A DNA stretch of 64,000 bases. Origin: Candidatus Electrothrix gigas (GTDB lineage: Bacteria; Desulfobacterota; Desulfobulbia; Desulfobulbales; Desulfobulbaceae). The notes beneath the pieces were generated by a model. That model was not told the origin of the DNA. It saw only the letters and a list, made by a program, of their open reading frames with translations, and made no database searches. Position numbers and translations under genes: made by a program. Below, piece after piece: positions 44,249 through 51,400 of the stretch; positions within the stretch are counted from its first letter, which is position 1; each line of letters begins with the position of its first letter. The DNA lies in assembly GCA_022766165.1 (NCBI GenBank), contig QYLO01000002.1:62001-126000 (forward strand). Direction: 5' to 3'.

Positions 44249-46213
44249 ATGTCTACAATACGAGTCCTTTCTGATCATCTTGCCAATCAAATAGCTGCTG
44301 GTGAAGTTGTTGAACGACCAGCGTCAGTGGTTAAGGAGCTGGTAGAGAATGCCCTTGATGCTGGAGCAGACCGAATCAATATTCAGGTAGAGGGGAATGG
44401 AACCCGGCTGATCCGTGTTATGGATAACGGTGTTGGGATGGATCAAGACGATGTGCTGCTGTCTCTTGAACGACATGCCACCTCAAAGTTACTTGAGGAA
44501 AGTCAGCTCAAGGCTATCACAACCTTGGGTTTTCGGGGAGAAGCCCTGCCAAGTATTGGTGCGGTTTCCCGGCTGTCTCTTCTCTCACGCCTACATACAG
44601 CAGAGGTTGGTACAAGGGCAGAGGTACGTTACGGTGCTCTGCATGACTTACATGATGAAGGCTGTGCCTCTGGGACCGTTATTGAGGTCCGCAGTCTGTT
44701 TGGTAACCTGCCAGCCAGAAAGAAATTTCTAAAAACCAAAAGGACAGAACTTTTTCATATTGAAGAGGTGATTCGTAATCAAGCACTTGCCCGTCCTGCT
44801 ATTGCCTTTTTTCTTGAGATAGATGGCCGAAAAATCATGGCCTTGGCAGCAGCAGACCAAGAGCAACGATTCCGAGATATCTTTCGTTCCTCTGCGACAA
44901 TACTTGATATTTCCTCTACTGATTCCACAGCTTCTTCCTCTGTAGAAGATTCCAGTAGATCCAACTCATCTGATACATCGCATACATCGCATATATCGCA
45001 TATATCACACAGGCAAGGCTTGCTCTCTGTTCGTGGCTTACTCCTTCTTCCTGATACCACCTCCTCAGCACGTCTCCGTATCCTGGTCAACAATCGCCCA
45101 GTGCAGGATCGAATGATTCGCTCTGCTGTTGCCGAGGGCCTCAAGGGACTCCTCATGAAAGGGCAGCAGCCTGCCGGGGCCTTGTTGCTGGATCTTGATG
45201 CACAGCTCGTTGATATCAACGTTCATCCAGCTAAACGAGAGGTTCGTTTTCGTAACCCCAAAGAGATCCGTTGTTTTCTTGTGCAGGCGATTGCGGATGC
45301 CGTGCTGCAATATCAGGAGGAGAGGCGTTCTGAACTGTTCAGCCCATCAGGTACACAGAGAGCGTCTGAGGTATCTCCTGGAGTTACCACGTACTCTGGG
45401 CAAGATGGGCAAAATCTACAACTCAACAGGGTTGAGGAGGTTGAAGAACAGATATGTTGCGCAGAACCTTCCCCCGCTCCCCTCTCTTCTCTCTCTTCTC
45501 TGTCTTTATCACCCGAACTTGAAAGTAACCGGAGCTTTGAACAACATCCTGAACACCCTGAACCGGCTGAAGATGTTCAGCCCGCATCTCAACTACCATC
45601 ACAACCTGAATGCAGTGGGTTACGATTGATTGGTCAACTTCTGCAGCTCTATCTTCTCTGTGAACATAACGAGCAACTGGTGGTGATTGATCAACATGCA
45701 GCGCATGAACGTATCCTGTATCAGCAGCTTCGTACTGCCTATGAAGAACGAGCCGTTGCCGTTCAACAGCTTCTTTTTCCAGTAACCGTTGAGTTGGAGC
45801 CACATTACGCTGATATTTTAGAACAGGAAGAGGAGGCTGTTGCTTCTCTGGGCCTTCATGTTGATTTTTTTGGCGATACCACCTGGGTTATCAAAGGAGT
45901 GCCAGCTCTGGTTGGCAAGATTGCCCCCCAAGAAGTACTACTGGATATTCTTGATGGGTTGGCTGCCGGTTCAGGAGCTACACGCAGTCAAACTCAAGCT
46001 ATGTCAAATATACCTGAATGTGTTGATAACCTGTTGGCCTCTATGGCCTGTAAGGCAGCGATTAAGTCAGGAAACCGTTTGCACCCAGAAGAGATGCTTG
46101 CCCTTCTTCAACAGATGGAACAGAGTACATTTTTTTCTCATTGTCCTCACGGGAGACCGGTTGTACAAACTTTTTCTCGGTCTGTTATTGAAAAGTGGTT
46201 TAAAAGGAGTTGA
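44249..46213 (+). CDS. mutL: DNA mismatch repair protein MutL
   Basis: 654 residues. GHKL ATPase core: NQIAAGEVVERPASVVKELVENALDAGA, MDNGVGM, TLGFRGEALPSI (about 95-106). A Ser/Thr/His-rich insert at about 222-255 includes SHTSHISHISH, coded by a 9-base repeat. A long unconserved linker (about 350-455) leads to the dimerisation/endonuclease domain with DQHAAHERILYQ near 480. The usual endonuclease motif is DQHAxxExxxxE; here the final Glu is Gln. MutL links MutS to strand incision. mutS is 7 kb downstream. Confidence 0.95.
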   Translation: MSTIRVLSDHLANQIAAGEVVERPASVVKELVENALDAGADRINIQVEGNGTRLIRVMDNGVGMDQDDVLLSLERHATSKLLEESQLKAITTLGFRGEALPSIGAVSRLSLLSRLHTAEVGTRAEVRYGALHDLHDEGCASGTVIEVRSLFGNLPARKKFLKTKRTELFHIEEVIRNQALARPAIAFFLEIDGRKIMALAAADQEQRFRDIFRSSATILDISSTDSTASSSVEDSSRSNSSDTSHTSHISHISHRQGLLSVRGLLLLPDTTSSARLRILVNNRPVQDRMIRSAVAEGLKGLLMKGQQPAGALLLDLDAQLVDINVHPAKREVRFRNPKEIRCFLVQAIADAVLQYQEERRSELFSPSGTQRASEVSPGVTTYSGQDGQNLQLNRVEEVEEQICCAEPSPAPLSSLSSLSLSPELESNRSFEQHPEHPEPAEDVQPASQLPSQPECSGLRLIGQLLQLYLLCEHNEQLVVIDQHAAHERILYQQLRTAYEERAVAVQQLLFPVTVELEPHYADILEQEEEAVASLGLHVDFFGDTTWVIKGVPALVGKIAPQEVLLDILDGLAAGSGATRSQTQAMSNIPECVDNLLASMACKAAIKSGNRLHPEEMLALLQQMEQSTFFSHCPHGRPVVQTFSRSVIEKWFKRS

Positions 46214-46253
46214 ATCTAACCTGCTGGATAATAATATTAAATAGAATATTGGG

Positions 46254-47396
46254 TTATAGATTAGCTGAATCAATACGACGTATAAAGCTTGACTTTCGAC
46301 TATGCTCTTTCTGAATGGTCATCAGTTTTGACTTGAACAAGCTGGTTGCATTATTCTTTTTGGCAAGATCCTTCAAATCGATGAGGAGTTTAACCGCTTC
46401 ATCATAGCTTTTGGGGGTTCTGGTCAGAATAAGTGATTTAACTTTCTCCCATATTTCATTTTCTCTTCCGGCCAGTTCGTTCAAATAGTTTTTTCGTGCA
46501 ATAGCCGCTTCCTTTTCCTTACGTGCTTTTTCCTTTGCCTTCTGTTCAGCGATCCGCCGACTCTTTTCTGCTGTGTATGCCTCCGCTTTTTGCAGCAGTT
46601 GCATTACAGTGCGTGATTTCTTCTCCTTACTTTCGGTATTTTTTATTGATAGTGTCTTTCTAAACCGCTGCAACAGTTCGTTGCCTATATGAGGATCGCC
46701 GTCATTGATGAGCCGAAAAATAATTGTATCTTTTTCGCTCTTGGGCAGCCCACCTATCCAGGTTTTTAGCTTTTGATCATTTTGAACCGGTTTTTGTTCT
46801 GCAATACTGTTTTCTGCGGCTACCTGGATAAGATCCTTATCGAGCCGCATGAACTCTGCAAAACTTTCAAGGGAAGCGTTTAAATTTCCAAGATTTGCAG
46901 GCACAGGCGGTTCTTTTTCATCCTCTTCGATCTCATCCATCTGCACACAAAAGAGCCAGGCAAGATACAAGCATCGATAATCCCCTTGAACAAGATCGGA
47001 ACGTAATGAAATCAATGGAGAGAGATAACCTTCACCTTCTTCCCAATCATAATCTTCGCTTTCAGATGTAAAATCAAAGATCAGGTAATCTCCCTTTTCA
47101 TAGATAGTCCAACTGTCTCCGATGCAATATTGACTTGCCAGATCCAAATCTATTAATTTTCGTGGAATCCTCAGCATAAGCTGATGGGTTCCCCAATTGG
47201 TGACATATAAAAACGCATCAAAATATTTTTCCACCAGTTTTAATGGATTAGCTTTTAAATCTCCATAGTTGTATTCATTGACAAAACTTGTGGAGGTGAT
47301 TTGCGCTCTGGAGGATATATCCCGAAGCACTTCTTGATCTTTTTGAGATAAAGGTTTGTCTATGGCCTGAAATTCATAATACTGGTATTCACTCAT
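46254..47396 (-). CDS. Conserved hypothetical protein with coiled-coil tail
   Basis: 380 residues. The N-terminal half (YYEFQAIDKPLSQKDQEVLRDISSRAQIT, FDAFLYVTNWGTHQLMLRIP, LVQGDYRCLYLAWLFCVQ) belongs to a family that I recall as widespread but uncharacterised. The C-terminal 120 residues are a Lys/Glu-rich coiled coil (AEQKAKEKARKEKEAAIARK). No function is assigned. It is separated from the next gene by a MITE-like repeat. Confidence 0.7.
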   Translation of the reverse strand: MSEYQYYEFQAIDKPLSQKDQEVLRDISSRAQITSTSFVNEYNYGDLKANPLKLVEKYFDAFLYVTNWGTHQLMLRIPRKLIDLDLASQYCIGDSWTIYEKGDYLIFDFTSESEDYDWEEGEGYLSPLISLRSDLVQGDYRCLYLAWLFCVQMDEIEEDEKEPPVPANLGNLNASLESFAEFMRLDKDLIQVAAENSIAEQKPVQNDQKLKTWIGGLPKSEKDTIIFRLINDGDPHIGNELLQRFRKTLSIKNTESKEKKSRTVMQLLQKAEAYTAEKSRRIAEQKAKEKARKEKEAAIARKNYLNELAGRENEIWEKVKSLILTRTPKSYDEAVKLLIDLKDLAKKNNATSLFKSKLMTIQKEHSRKSSFIRRIDSANL

Positions 47397-47416
47397 ATTT
47401 TTTCCTTATAGTTCAT

Positions 47417-47468
47417 GTAGGTCTGTGTGAGTGGATTGTCTGATTTCGTTACACTCAATCGGACCTAC
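47417..47468. mobile_element. MITE-like inverted repeat, internally deleted copy
   Basis: Starts GTAGGTCTG and ends CGGACCTAC, with TTTCGTTACACTCAATC before the right end. Only 52 bases; the centre seen in the 47891 copy is missing. Its right end supplies the stop codon (TAG at 47467-47465) of the adjacent minus-strand gene. Confidence 0.75.
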
Positions 47469-47782
47469 GCTGAGAGTGAGGTCCAGTCCCGAAGTTTGAA
47501 GGATGTATGATCCTGCTGAAGCTCCTGACAAAATGAAAAATCTTCACGAAACGCACGCATGTCCTTCTGTAGCTGTGCCGAATACCCTTTCAGGTCAACA
47601 GGATGCTGTTCGATCCGTTCGGCGATTTTAGCCCACTTGGACTTTCCAGACGGAGAAAGCCTTCTGCTGAGCGATGCGTCCAACAGAGCCTTCCGAAGAG
47701 CATCTCCGACAAATTGGTCAGGGTTTTTGAGCTTCCGTAATTGGCGGACTATTTCATCAGATAAGCGAAAGGTTATTTCCAT
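47465..47782 (-). CDS. Small RHH/antitoxin-like protein with altered C-terminus
   Basis: 105 residues. MEITFRLSDEIVRQLRKLKN and DQFVGDALRKALL look like the N-terminus of a ribbon-helix-helix or antitoxin-type protein; YSAQLQKDMRAFREDFSF is a recurrent ending in this group. The last 20 or so residues (after FSF) do not fit, and the stop codon lies inside the MITE-like repeat, so the original C-terminus may have been changed. No toxin gene is next to it. Confidence 0.6.
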   Translation of the reverse strand: MEITFRLSDEIVRQLRKLKNPDQFVGDALRKALLDASLSRRLSPSGKSKWAKIAERIEQHPVDLKGYSAQLQKDMRAFREDFSFCQELQQDHTSFKLRDWTSLSA

Positions 47783-47890
47783 TATCTATCACCTCTGTTT
47801 GTTACGCCTTGAAATCATTACGATATGAGCAATTATTGGAATGTGTTTTTATTATAATTTGATTATGCTTAATCATTCTATGTAGTTCAA

Positions 47891-47969
47891 GTAGGTCTGT
47901 TTGAGTGCAACGAAAACGGACAGCGCATATCGTGAATTGTCTGATTTCGTTACACTCAATCGGACCTAC
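47891..47969. mobile_element. MITE-like inverted repeat, full copy
   Basis: 79 bases with near-32-base terminal inverted repeats: GTAGGTCTGTTTGAGTGCAA at the left, and at the right the complement of GTAGGTCCGATTGAGTGTAA. The middle (CGGACAGCGCATATCGTGAA) is short and non-coding. The 12 or so bases before the left end also match the copy at 47417. Confidence 0.8.
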
Positions 47970-48055
47970 GCAGCTGTGGGTTTACTGACACCGAATGGCC
48001 TCCAGATATAGATAATACCGAAAGTATTTTTTTTCATAATTGCACGGACCACCAC

Positions 48056-48745
48056 CTAAAGCTGTCCGTTTCGATTCAACTCTTTGAATCTCTTTTCCAG
48101 AACCACATAAGATTGACATAAACCATCCCAGCTCTTCCTCATACTTTCTAAACTCGATTCCAATACTTTTCCCAAAACAGCTATCCTCACCCCTACATCA
48201 GGAATTTTTTGGACGTATTTAGCGAATTCTGCCGCCGAACTAAACCCAGTATTAAATAATGGATGCGGGCTTCCGGGGTGGTCTATCATAAACTGATCTG
48301 CGGCTCGTAACGCTCTTTCGTCTTTAAACTTTTTTTTCAAATCTTCGGTAGAATCATTGAAGCAATTATTGAGTGAAATAAAATACGTTTTCGCCTTAAT
48401 AAAGAAAACGTAGATTGGGTCACAATTTCTTATTTTCGCGGGAGGAAAATTGCGTATAAAAGAATCGACTTTTGCAACAAGCATTCTTCTTTCAGCCTCA
48501 TTCTCTATGCGAATTCTTTCAATTGACTGCAACACCATTGATTCCCCACCCTCTTCCACTAGGGTGACATATCTAAGTTCAGTAAAGGCTTCAAGGTAGT
48601 TTTTATGTATTACCTTGAACAAGTCATATACTTCTTTTATTTCGTTGTTAAAAATGTCGATATAGTTTGAGTTACCAGATAAAGCAGAGAGCAACCGGGT
48701 AAAAAGGGTCTCTATTGACTTATCGGTAAGTTTAATTCCAAGCAT
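48056..48745 (-). CDS. Hypothetical protein, all-helical, unknown
   Basis: 229 residues from the ATG at 48745, chosen because GGAGG lies 8 bases upstream; the frame opens at 48766. The sequence is helical throughout with no signal peptide or membrane segment and no motif that I recognise. AT-rich codon use compared with the core genes suggests acquisition. It stands alone between repeats. Confidence 0.55.
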   Translation of the reverse strand: MLGIKLTDKSIETLFTRLLSALSGNSNYIDIFNNEIKEVYDLFKVIHKNYLEAFTELRYVTLVEEGGESMVLQSIERIRIENEAERRMLVAKVDSFIRNFPPAKIRNCDPIYVFFIKAKTYFISLNNCFNDSTEDLKKKFKDERALRAADQFMIDHPGSPHPLFNTGFSSAAEFAKYVQKIPDVGVRIAVLGKVLESSLESMRKSWDGLCQSYVVLEKRFKELNRNGQL

Positions 48746-48912
48746 TACTCTGCCTCCGTCCAACATTGTTAATAAGCGAAAAACTTTCTATGCTGTCGAT
48801 CATAATAGGCACCGCAAAATTCCACTTATCATCTTGCACTTCTGTTTTTCTTCTTCATGATATACAGAGGCTAAAATGGAAAGTAGCGAAGCGATCAGTT
48901 CGTTTCTTGTAT

Positions 48913-48944
48913 TGTCTTATTTCATGAGATTCAATCCGATCTAC
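48913..48944. repeat. Degraded right half of the MITE-like repeat
   Basis: TGTCTTATTTCATGAGATTC followed by AATCCGATCTAC matches the right end of the 47891 element with several substitutions. It again supplies a TAG stop (48943-48941) to a minus-strand frame. Confidence 0.55.
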
Positions 48945-49135
48945 TTAACTTTTTTATCAAAACCAGCAATATCATCTCCCTCCAACAACCCCAACAAAAA
49001 CCGACCAGCAGCAAGAGTATTCTTCTCCCCCTCAGCACTCATCCCCTCCCGCAACTCAAAAGACGTCCCAGCGATTTCCAACAGATAAGCAGCAGGAGTT
49101 TTCCCATTAAAACAATAGGCAATAGACCCTATTTT
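48941..49135 (-). pseudogene. Coding remnant of unknown family
   Basis: A minus-strand frame without start reads NGKTPAAYLLEIAGTSFELR, then EGEKNTLAAGRFLLGLLEGD and ends FDKKVK with a stop inside the degraded MITE copy. The composition and lack of stops suggest a real protein C-terminus, but the N-terminal part is cut by an in-frame TAA at 49138. I cannot name the family. Confidence 0.4.
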
Positions 49136-49199
49136 TTAACTTATCAGTTTTCTCTGTATTTTTTTCTTACCATACTGTTATGATAGCTAACATAAAAGA
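49131..49199. repeat. 69-base duplicated segment, copy 1
   Basis: Starts ATTTTTTAACTTATCAG and contains CATACTGTTATGATAGCTAA. It matches 50086-50154 with only about four differences. It abuts a mutS fragment. Confidence 0.8.
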
Positions 49200-49200
49200 A

Positions 49201-49259
49201 AACATGGTTTTGACCCCACATCCGTTTTTATCAGCCAACTCCTCAGCCACGGTCGTCGT
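49201..49259 (-). pseudogene. Short mutS fragment (third copy)
   Basis: Minus-strand reading AVAEELADKNGCGVKTMF is identical in sense to part of the intact MutS near residue 740. It is bounded on one side by the 69-base repeat and on the other by TAATAGGGGACA. Confidence 0.75.
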
Positions 49260-49423
49260 ATGTCCCCTATTACTCCTGATTGTGGTGATTTCAGAACTCA
49301 ATGGCTGGCCTTCCCCTGTCAACGCTTCGCCGCATCCTCACGGAATACCGACGCATAACTCGAGGCCATAATGGAGCAGCTTCTCCTTTTATGTAGGGTG
49401 CTTTCAGCCTGCCCCTTGTTTCC
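49260..49423. other. Non-coding stretch, possible mobile-element debris
   Basis: GC-richer than its surroundings (CTTCCCCTGTCAACGCTTCG, CCTCACGGAATACCGACGCA). It resembles sequence that I associate with transposable-element flanks, but I cannot assign an element. No gene. Confidence 0.3.
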
Positions 49424-50005
49424 TTACCAGTAACCTGCTTCCAAATATGCGGTATGGAGGGCCTCGGAATACCAGATGGTAAAACCGGCACCATTAGAGG
49501 AGAGCGTCATACCGTACATAACACTATCTTCTGGAAAATGCCAGTCAACCTCCTTGAATACATTGTTGAATTCATCAACAGAGGAGCGATGATCGCCTGT
49601 TTCCCGAGGATCAGTGTTTTTTTTGCAAAATGGATACTCATTACAGATTTGCGGGAGCCAATCCATAAGCGTCTCCTGATCAATTCTAAACTGGGCGAGA
49701 TGGTTATCGGAAGTTTTATGCACAACAATATCGGCGGCCTTGGGCGGCATCCATCGTCGAATTCTCCTGTCCCTGATTTCCTTGGAGTTCCTATACGTAA
49801 ACATGCCGTAACGAAAGGGATCTACTATATTCATAATCCCTATGCAGGAGGGGATGAAGACGGTCAAAGCCATCAGCGTTGAACCGAAGAAAGATATCCG
49901 CCATTTTTTACTCAGGAATTTCTTGCTGAGCCATGGCAGCAGGATAATCAAGAGGACGGATAAGCCAAAGGTAATGCAAAAAGGTAGTATCACGAACCTG
50001 TACAT
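49424..50005 (-). CDS. Membrane protein, unknown
   Basis: 193 residues from the ATG at 50005 (GGAGTGTGAT upstream). Two membrane segments at about residues 4-27 and 38-60, then a soluble domain of about 130 residues (MPPKAADIVVHKTSDNHLAQF, DWHFPEDSVMYGMTLSSNGAGFTIWYSEALH). No family recognised. It lies between the two 69-base repeats. Confidence 0.6.
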   Translation of the reverse strand: MYRFVILPFCITFGLSVLLIILLPWLSKKFLSKKWRISFFGSTLMALTVFIPSCIGIMNIVDPFRYGMFTYRNSKEIRDRRIRRWMPPKAADIVVHKTSDNHLAQFRIDQETLMDWLPQICNEYPFCKKNTDPRETGDHRSSVDEFNNVFKEVDWHFPEDSVMYGMTLSSNGAGFTIWYSEALHTAYLEAGYW

Positions 50006-50085
50006 ATCACACTCCGAAAAACAATAGAGGACAGACCAATAAATGCTATTTTCTGAAAATAATCTGCTCAAGGCCGGTAAGGCCC

Positions 50086-50193
50086 GATTTTTTAACTTAT
50101 CAGTTTTCTCTGTATTTTCTTCTTACCATACTGTTACGATAGCTAACATAGAAGACGAAAAAAGTAAAATGAAATTCAGCCCTTCTCCAGCTC
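50086..50193. repeat. Duplicated segment, copy 2 (longer)
   Basis: The first 69 bases match copy 1. The rest (GATAGCTAACATAGAAGACG, then AAAAAAGTAAAATGAAA and CCCTTCTCCAGC) matches copy 3 at about 50795-50850. It overlaps the end of the Uma2 gene. Confidence 0.75.
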
Positions 50194-50745
50194 CAGCGAA
50201 AAAACTTTTACGTATAAACATCTCACTGGTACCTTCAAATCAATAGACATAAAATGAAGCTCGTTATCCTCCTTTAAAATCTCCATCTCCCACTTTTTCC
50301 CTATTCGTCTGTATATCCACACCTCAATTTCTTTCTGGCTCACTAAGACATATTCTTGCAAGCTTGGAATTCTGAGATAATTTTTGAGTTTATCCCCTCT
50401 GTCAAAATTTTTCGTTGATTCTGATAAAACCTCAATAATGAGTATCGGTTTTTCTTTAACTAATTGGTCGTTGTCATTTGGATCACATTTCACAAAAACA
50501 TCTGGATAATAACAGTCAAACCCCGCTGATAATTTCATGTCACTTGAATAGACATCACACGATGATTCAAGTAAATGATTTGCAATATTTCTAAATATGT
50601 TACCAGTTATTTTAACATGATTTTCTGTAGCACCAGCCATTGCATAAATTTCACCATTCACTAACTCGTGCTTTGTCTCTGCTTTTTCTTCTAAGAACAG
50701 ATATTCATCTTGTGTAAATAACTTCCTTTGAGGTAATGCCATCAT
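50176..50745 (-). CDS. Uma2 family nuclease-like protein
   Basis: 189 residues. Uma2/DUF820 pattern: FTQDEYLFLEEKAETKHELVNGEIYAMAGA, YYPDVFVKCDPND, PILIIEVLSEST, LKNYLRIPSLQEYVLV. The D and E-x-L residues correspond to the PD-(D/E)XK fold site of this family. The family is common in cyanobacteria and Desulfobulbales; its function is unclear. The last codons share sequence with the mutS 3' duplicate (GCTGGAGAAGGG), so its 3' end has been through recombination. Confidence 0.88.
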   Translation of the reverse strand: MMALPQRKLFTQDEYLFLEEKAETKHELVNGEIYAMAGATENHVKITGNIFRNIANHLLESSCDVYSSDMKLSAGFDCYYPDVFVKCDPNDNDQLVKEKPILIIEVLSESTKNFDRGDKLKNYLRIPSLQEYVLVSQKEIEVWIYRRIGKKWEMEILKEDNELHFMSIDLKVPVRCLYVKVFSLELEKG

Positions 50746-50785
50746 CTTCCGCTCTTCAGTATTCTCTATCTATTTTTCATTGTAT

Positions 50786-50850
50786 CCTGCTATAGAATAG
50801 CTAACATAGAAGACGAAAAAAGTAAACTGAAACCCAACCCTTCTCCAGCA
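50786..50850. repeat. Duplicated segment, copy 3 (partial)
   Basis: AATAGCTAACATAGAAGACG then AAAAAAGTAAACTGAAA and CCCTTCTCCAGCACC, matching copy 2. It forms the 3' boundary of the mutS duplicate. Confidence 0.7.
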
Positions 50851-51375
50851 CCCCAACCAACTCATACAGCAACTCCTGAGCCTGCCGAGGCGTCAACTCA
50901 TCAGGGTCAACCTCCTTTAAGCGAGTGTGCAAGGGATCTTCCTTAGCCGGAAAAAGACCTATCTGGCAGGGCTGCTGTTCTTGCTGTTCTGGCCGTTTCT
51001 TGGGAGAGATGGCAATGCTTGGTTCCCCGGTGGCCGTGAACTCCCCCTGTTCAATATTGGTAAGAATCTCCTGCGCCCGCTCAACCACCTGAGCTGGTAC
51101 GCCAGCAAGGGCCGCTACTTGAATACCATAGCTGCGGCTGGCAGCCCCTTGAACCAGCTTATGCAGAAAATGGATACGGTTATCCTGCTCCCGCACGGCA
51201 ATGGAGTAGTTCTGAATCCGCTCGTGGGTAGTGGCCAGATCAGTCAGCTCGTGGTAATGGGTGGCAAACATGGTTTTGACCCCGCACCCGTTTTTATCAG
51301 CCAGCTCGTCAAGTAATGGCAAGGCCGTCGTATGTTGAGGTGCCGCATCCGATCTCATCTAGAGCATTTATCGTG
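50801..51375 (-). pseudogene. Duplicated 3' end of mutS
   Basis: Near-identical to the last 170 or so codons of the intact mutS (ELADKNGCGVKTMFATHYHE to LYELVGVLE). Upstream the similarity continues as LDEIGCGTSTYDGLA with a frameshift and a deletion of about 6 codons, then stops near 51375. The C-terminus differs: instead of GD and a stop it runs into KGWVSVYFFRLLC. No ATPase Walker A is present, so it cannot act as MutS. Confidence 0.9.
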
Positions 51376-51400
51376 GTCTGTCCCCTATTACCCTTTCCTA
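51372..51400. repeat. REP-like boundary motif
   Basis: CGTGGTCTGTCCCCTATTAC, whose complement (TAATAGGGGACAGACCACG) is a motif that I associate with REP/RAYT-type repeats. A related TAATAGGGGACA lies at 49259-49273. CCTATTACCCTTT follows and is partly duplicated. Confidence 0.45.

Noticed and set aside
49260-49423. Insertion-sequence remnant
   Set aside because: The sequence looks familiar from element flanks, but I cannot identify an element, transposase or inverted repeat.
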